From Desulfacinum hydrothermale DSM 13146 (GTDB lineage: Bacteria > Desulfobacterota > Syntrophobacteria > Syntrophobacterales > DSM-9756), in the NCBI RefSeq assembly GCF_900176285.1, contig NZ_FWXF01000006.1, positions 62,001-126,000 of the forward strand: 64,000 nucleotides of DNA, given 5' to 3'. The notes under the pieces are model-generated. The model was not told the DNA's origin. It saw nothing but the letters and a program-made list of their open reading frames with translations, and searched no databases. Shown in pieces: positions 60,285-64,000 of the stretch (the first letter of the stretch is position 1; each line of letters begins with the position of its first letter). Position numbers and translations under genes: made by a program.

Positions 60285-61372
60285 GCCAAGGCCCTAAATT
60301 GTGCAGCCATCACTTCCGCCGCATCTTTCCATGAAAATGGATGTTCCCATTGGTTGGGAAGTTGCCGCTCTCCAGCCGCGCTCATCAAACCCTTGCGAAT
60401 GCCTGCGACGGTGGGTTCGATATAAAGCCCTTCCGGCCCACCGGCTTCGCGCAGTTCAGGCATATCTGTCGCCACAACGCGGGCGCCACAAGCGCGGGCC
60501 TCCGCCGCAGGAATCCCAAATCCTTCATACAAGGAAGGAAAAACAAAAGCCTTCGCACCTGCGTACAAGGCTGCGAGATCATGGTCGGAGACAAAACCCA
60601 GCCAGCGCACACCATACACCTCAGCCTCATGGAGCAGCACTTGTAATCGTCGCCCTCGCCAGCCGCGGCTGCCAGCGATCAGCAAAGCGTATTCTGGCAA
60701 TCTACCGGAACGCTTCAAAGAAACAAAGGCCTCCATCAAGGCGGCCAGGTTCTTGCGCGGCTCAACCGTACCCACCGCCAGAAAGTACGGCTGGCGCACG
60801 TTGAGCGCGGAAAGACGCGCCGAAACAACTTCCGGAGCCTGTGGGCCGAAAACAGCCGAAACTCCGGGACGCGCCACACCATCTGCCTCCACGCCAAGCA
60901 TCGTGCACAAGCGATCCGCCGTGCCTCGTGAATTCGTCACCACCGCATCCGCCCGGCGCACATCGCGCGCGAACCACAGGCGATGCGCCCATAGTGTTGC
61001 ATGAGGCATGGACTTGGGGAATATCCGGTAATTGAGATCATGCACCGTCGAAACAGTGCGGAACCCATCCGTTCGCCCCGGCAAAATCGTTCGCGTCGCC
61101 CAGAATACCTGTACGCCGTCGGCTTTCGCCATCACCCGCGCTGACCACTTGAGCCAAGCATAAGAACTCGCCGCCCGGCTCCCGCCAATGCGCACCTGCC
61201 AGCGCGCAGAAGGCGGCTCGACCGTCAGAGGTTGCGGAGAGTACAGGAAAAATTCCGCCTCAGGCATGAGCTCGTCAAGCGCCCGGCAGATTTCCAAAAC
61301 GTAGCGCCCGATCCCCGCGATGCGGCCAGCCATGGGAAAGGCGTCTACAGCTATTCTGAGCCTATCGGTCAT
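60281..61372 (-). CDS. GT4 (mannosyltransferase-like) glycosyltransferase
   Basis: The 363-residue product shows IAGIGRYVLEICRALDELMP, VSTVHDLNYRIFP, FLAVGTVEPRKNLAALMEAF and the donor motif SLYEGFGIPAAEARACGARV. VGTVEPRKN is typical of the mannosyltransferase-like GT4 group. It overlaps the next gene by 4 nt and the upstream GT2 gene by 11 nt, so the three form an operon. Confidence 0.9.
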   Translation of the reverse strand: MTDRLRIAVDAFPMAGRIAGIGRYVLEICRALDELMPEAEFFLYSPQPLTVEPPSARWQVRIGGSRAASSYAWLKWSARVMAKADGVQVFWATRTILPGRTDGFRTVSTVHDLNYRIFPKSMPHATLWAHRLWFARDVRRADAVVTNSRGTADRLCTMLGVEADGVARPGVSAVFGPQAPEVVSARLSALNVRQPYFLAVGTVEPRKNLAALMEAFVSLKRSGRLPEYALLIAGSRGWRGRRLQVLLHEAEVYGVRWLGFVSDHDLAALYAGAKAFVFPSLYEGFGIPAAEARACGARVVATDMPELREAGGPEGLYIEPTVAGIRKGLMSAAGERQLPNQWEHPFSWKDAAEVMAAQFRALA

Positions 61373-62408
61373 TTTCGTATTCAGGCCGATGCCCTAGACG
61401 GCCACGAACTCCATCGGCGATGGCTTTCATAAAAATTTGAAACCGTTGGAGGGATGCGCTTTTATCCGAAGAAAAAAGCATCAAGTTAAAGAAGAGTACA
61501 CTTGTACGAATTGCAACGTTCAGAAAAAACAAAAACTTGTTGCTCGCCGCTCGAAATTCCAAATAAGTCTGATTGCGAACGCCATAATACATACGATAAA
61601 AGCCAACGTCAGGGGATACGAGCGGTTTTAATGGTCCGGAGCGGAGATGCCATGAGTTCTCCAAATCGATCACCAAAGCATCCCGACATCGACGGATTGT
61701 GCCACCGGCATGAACAATGCGTGAGGTCCATTCTGTATCATCGGCGTAGGTAACAAAATCCGTACGCGGCAAACCCATTCGCTGGACGAGTGAGGCCGGA
61801 ATCAAAAGCCCACCATAAGGCGCGACATCGACCACCTCCGTACTCGTTTTGCCGCCAGCCGAATTATCATTCAATTCACGGCTTCCACAACCAAAAAAAC
61901 GATGCGAAAACCGTAACCACATCCTAAATGCATCATCCAAAAGATTAAATCCCAAAAAGCCGTTGATCGTAGTTCTGCCGGATATCCGGCGTCCCACTCC
62001 TGGTGTCAGTCGCGTACAAAGAACCGCATCTTTGGTTGCCTGGTAAAGTTTAACGGATTTTTCCAATGCATTTGTTTCTGGCTTATTGTCATCATCGAGC
62101 AACCAAAGCAAATCCATTTTGGTACTAAGAGCTGCACAAATTCCTGCTGCATAACCTTCAGCCGATCCTTTATTGGATTCAAATGACACCAAGCGAGCAT
62201 CAACCCCGCATTGAACCAAAACATCTTCAATAGAATAACTGGCTCCGTTATTCACAATGACCACACAACTAACTTTGTAGGTCTGAGCTACAATTCCCTT
62301 CAGGACCTCAGCTAAAAGCACCCCCCTGTCCCCGTATGTTACGATTACTACACAAACAGACGGTTTATCCGAAAACTTAGATTCCAAAGACGACATACTA
62401 GTCCACAT
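61362..62408 (-). CDS. GT2 (rhamnosyltransferase-like) glycosyltransferase
   Basis: The 348-residue product has CVVIVTYGDRGVLLAEVLKG, VVIVNNGASYSIED and the metal motif LLWLLDDDNKPE, then WTSRIVHAGGTIRRC, in the manner of GfRGT/rhamnosyltransferase-type GT2 enzymes. A weak membrane-associated helix occurs near the C-terminus (FFLNVAIRTSVLFFNLMLF). ATG 62396 (MSSLESK) is an alternative start. Base composition is AT-richer than in the neighbouring genes, suggesting separate acquisition. Confidence 0.86.
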   Translation of the reverse strand: MWTSMSSLESKFSDKPSVCVVIVTYGDRGVLLAEVLKGIVAQTYKVSCVVIVNNGASYSIEDVLVQCGVDARLVSFESNKGSAEGYAAGICAALSTKMDLLWLLDDDNKPETNALEKSVKLYQATKDAVLCTRLTPGVGRRISGRTTINGFLGFNLLDDAFRMWLRFSHRFFGCGSRELNDNSAGGKTSTEVVDVAPYGGLLIPASLVQRMGLPRTDFVTYADDTEWTSRIVHAGGTIRRCRDALVIDLENSWHLRSGPLKPLVSPDVGFYRMYYGVRNQTYLEFRAASNKFLFFLNVAIRTSVLFFNLMLFSSDKSASLQRFQIFMKAIADGVRGRLGHRPEYENDR

Positions 62409-62476
62409 CTAACCTGATATTCATTTCGTCATTTAACGACATCCTCTATACTGATCATCACGAGCACCAAGTTTTT

Positions 62477-63769
62477 TTAGAGGATTCCCTTGTACCATGA
62501 TACCCTGGCGACAGACACATAAAAACAGACGATCATAACGAGCTCTGCCACATACGTGGCGACGACAGCTCCCCGCCAAGACCAAAGCAAGATTAACCAT
62601 GCGTTGAGTCCTATATTGATTACCGCCCCACCCAAGGTCATGAGCAGGCTGATGGCTTGTCCTCCTGAGGCATTTAGCACTGTTTGGCCAAATCGTCTGG
62701 GTATCGTCAATAGTGGTAACCAGGCCAGCCACCGCAACACCTCGACCGCGGGGGCAAACCCGGCGCCCAGGACCCACGGCAGCAACCCGGCCAGTAGGTA
62801 CATGCTAACGCTCACGGCCAGCGCATAGAGCATCGGCAGCGGCAGCACCTGCCAGGCATAACGGGCGGCACTTCGGACACCTTCACCGCCGGCCCGGAAA
62901 AAACGCGGCGCGGCGGCGGCAAAAAAGGACATCAAAGGCACGTTGGCCATGTCCACCACACGGTAGGCGGCGGAATAGGCTCCTGTGATCTCCAGGGTGG
63001 TCAGGCGGACAAGCATGATTTTGTCGATATCCACGTACACCTTCTGTGCCGCACCGCCGACGGCGAAGGGCCAGCCTTCAGCCAACACATACCCGAGGCC
63101 ACGCCAATGAAACGCCATGCGCAGGCCAAAGTCGCGGTGCAGCAAAACAAGAGTGTAAACGACCGCAAAAGCGGCAGCAATCAGGTAGAGCACCGCCCAC
63201 ACGGAAAGCCGCGCCGAAGGCGCCATGAGCAAGACCAGCGGCAGCAACACGGCGGCGGCGAGACGCGGCAGGATGGGAGCGAGCACGATGCGCGCCGCCC
63301 GCCCCATGCGTTCGTGCCCCTGATAGCCTTGCACGCCGGCCAGCATCAAGGGTGTGAGCAAAATTTCCGCTGCTCCAAGACAAACGATGACCACCCACCC
63401 GATGCGTTCCGGAAGGATTACCCAAGCCAGCAAGAGATAAACGACGAACAACCCAGGAGCCGTGACCAACCAGGCCCCCAGGGTGCGGCCCCAGCTTGCA
63501 GCGAATTCCACAGGATCGCGCGCCGTATCGCGCAACATAATGACAGAGGCGCCCAGCCCCGTAAAGCCGCCCAGCGTCATGGCCAACGCCAGTACCGCCG
63601 AATACGCGCCATAGGCTTCCACACCGAGCACCCGGGCGACGATGAGAAAGACACCCGCCTGTCCCAGTGTACGCAAACCGAGCCCGGCGGTCATGGCGAG
63701 GGTTCCCTGGGCCAATCTTCCCGGACGGTAATTCAAAAGACGGGAAATGTGTGAATGTAGTGTTTTCAT
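62477..63769 (-). CDS. Wzx-type polysaccharide flippase (MATE/MOP superfamily)
   Basis: The 430-residue product has about 12 membrane spans (GVFLIVARVLGVEAYGAYSA; LFVVYLLLAWVILPERIGWV; LLLVLPLVLLM-like stretches) and the polysaccharide-export signature GLGLRTLGQAGVFLIVARVL. It would flip lipid-linked glycan units across the inner membrane. It lies upstream of the glycosyltransferases in the same direction, fitting an O-antigen or exopolysaccharide operon. Confidence 0.88.
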   Translation of the reverse strand: MKTLHSHISRLLNYRPGRLAQGTLAMTAGLGLRTLGQAGVFLIVARVLGVEAYGAYSAVLALAMTLGGFTGLGASVIMLRDTARDPVEFAASWGRTLGAWLVTAPGLFVVYLLLAWVILPERIGWVVIVCLGAAEILLTPLMLAGVQGYQGHERMGRAARIVLAPILPRLAAAVLLPLVLLMAPSARLSVWAVLYLIAAAFAVVYTLVLLHRDFGLRMAFHWRGLGYVLAEGWPFAVGGAAQKVYVDIDKIMLVRLTTLEITGAYSAAYRVVDMANVPLMSFFAAAAPRFFRAGGEGVRSAARYAWQVLPLPMLYALAVSVSMYLLAGLLPWVLGAGFAPAVEVLRWLAWLPLLTIPRRFGQTVLNASGGQAISLLMTLGGAVINIGLNAWLILLWSWRGAVVATYVAELVMIVCFYVSVARVSWYKGIL

Positions 63770-63867
63770 CCCATCGAACTCATGAAGACGTCCGTTCCGG
63801 TACCGGCACGGATGGCGGGAATCCGGACGACGGAAAACACGGCATTAAGGGTGGGCATTGCCTTCAT
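63766..63867 (-). pseudogene. vestigial start of a GT4 glycosyltransferase
   Basis: A 33-residue ORF reads VVRIPAIRAGTGTDVF and then stops; this parallels FPAVRAGSGTDVF at the start of the GT4 at 57923, with clear DNA-level similarity as well. The rest of such a gene is absent, since the flippase gene begins where it should continue. Confidence 0.4.
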
Positions 63868-64000
63868 TCGCTTTCTTCCCTTCTTTTCGAAGAATACAAA
63901 CGAGGGTCGGTATGATGGGGCGCAGGCGCGAAAGAAAGGCATCGGGCAACAAGGCGGCCACCGTCGCAAGAAACCCATCTTTTCCCTCATTGGATAACAT
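63845..64000 (-). CDS. unidentified protein, C-terminal end (runs off right edge)
   Basis: The minus-strand frame is open to the window edge and reads LSNEGKDGFLATVAALLPDA, FLSRLRPIIPTLVCIL and a Lys-rich tail ending NAHP. It looks like a real protein C-terminus, but there is too little to name a family. It overlaps the GT4 vestige and precedes the flippase in the same direction. Confidence 0.45.
   Translation of the reverse strand: MLSNEGKDGFLATVAALLPDAFLSRLRPIIPTLVCILRKEGKKANEGNAHP

Overview
The window looks like a GC-rich chromosome segment from a motile, anaerobic Desulfobacterota-type bacterium (Syntrophobacterales-like). This is inferred from the mix of a cytoplasmic molybdopterin/Fe-S/flavoprotein cluster, a TauE/SafE-type transporter, sigma54-type regulators, a CsrA-FliW-controlled flagellin locus, a large acyl-CoA dehydrogenase and many insertion-sequence scars. 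No rRNA, tRNA or CRISPR array was recognised. Genus is not resolved by the sequence alone.

Layout. 1-6.7 kb: housekeeping genes (truncated M23-type peptidase, HU, nucleoside phosphorylase, DUF1786-like protein, LigA, acylphosphatase, small membrane protein). 6.7-8.3 kb: a graveyard of mobile elements, with REP hairpins and an internally deleted REP-associated transposase, four 24-nt-phased repeats resembling an IS21-type end, and a frameshifted IS3 remnant. 8.35-15.1 kb: TilS with a coupled membrane protein (minus strand), then PurC, a ParB-like protein, a spore-photoproduct-lyase-like radical SAM protein and a thioredoxin/HEAT-like protein (plus strand). 15.3-21.5 kb: a small Fe-S protein with its own promoter and terminator, a membrane protein/histidine kinase/NtrC-type regulator set, and a separate AAA+ regulator that has lost the GAFTGA loop.

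22.2-32.4 kb is the most intriguing part: about ten co-directional genes behind a near-consensus sigma54 promoter (32353-32368). They encode a small membrane protein, a TauE/SafE permease carrying a secreted N-terminal domain, an EMC3-like membrane protein, a lone receiver, a Tat-less molybdopterin oxidoreductase, a four-cluster ferredoxin, a GltD-like flavoprotein, a CBS protein and a NuoG-like [2Fe-2S]/[4Fe-4S] protein. I infer a soluble NAD(P)H-linked redox complex, possibly acting on a sulfur oxyanion or polysulfide, linked to import or export of a sulfur compound.

32.9-36 kb: an acyl-CoA dehydrogenase with a problematic N-terminus and a J-domain/TM/triple-repeat protein. 36-41.8 kb: HDOD protein, CsrA, FliW, two FliS, a FliT-like protein, FliD and flagellin, with three sigma28-like promoters sharing the same 16-nt spacing. 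41.8-53.6 kb: six large minus-strand proteins (GT4, two GT2-TPR, TPR, double GT4, and a sulfotransferase-GT2-GT4 fusion) that probably glycosylate flagellin or a surface glycan. 53.9-57.9 kb: an IS1380-type element with a 5' frameshift plus transposase and sulfotransferase debris. 57.9-64 kb: a second glycan locus (three GT4, one GT2, a Wzx-type flippase) that runs off the right edge.
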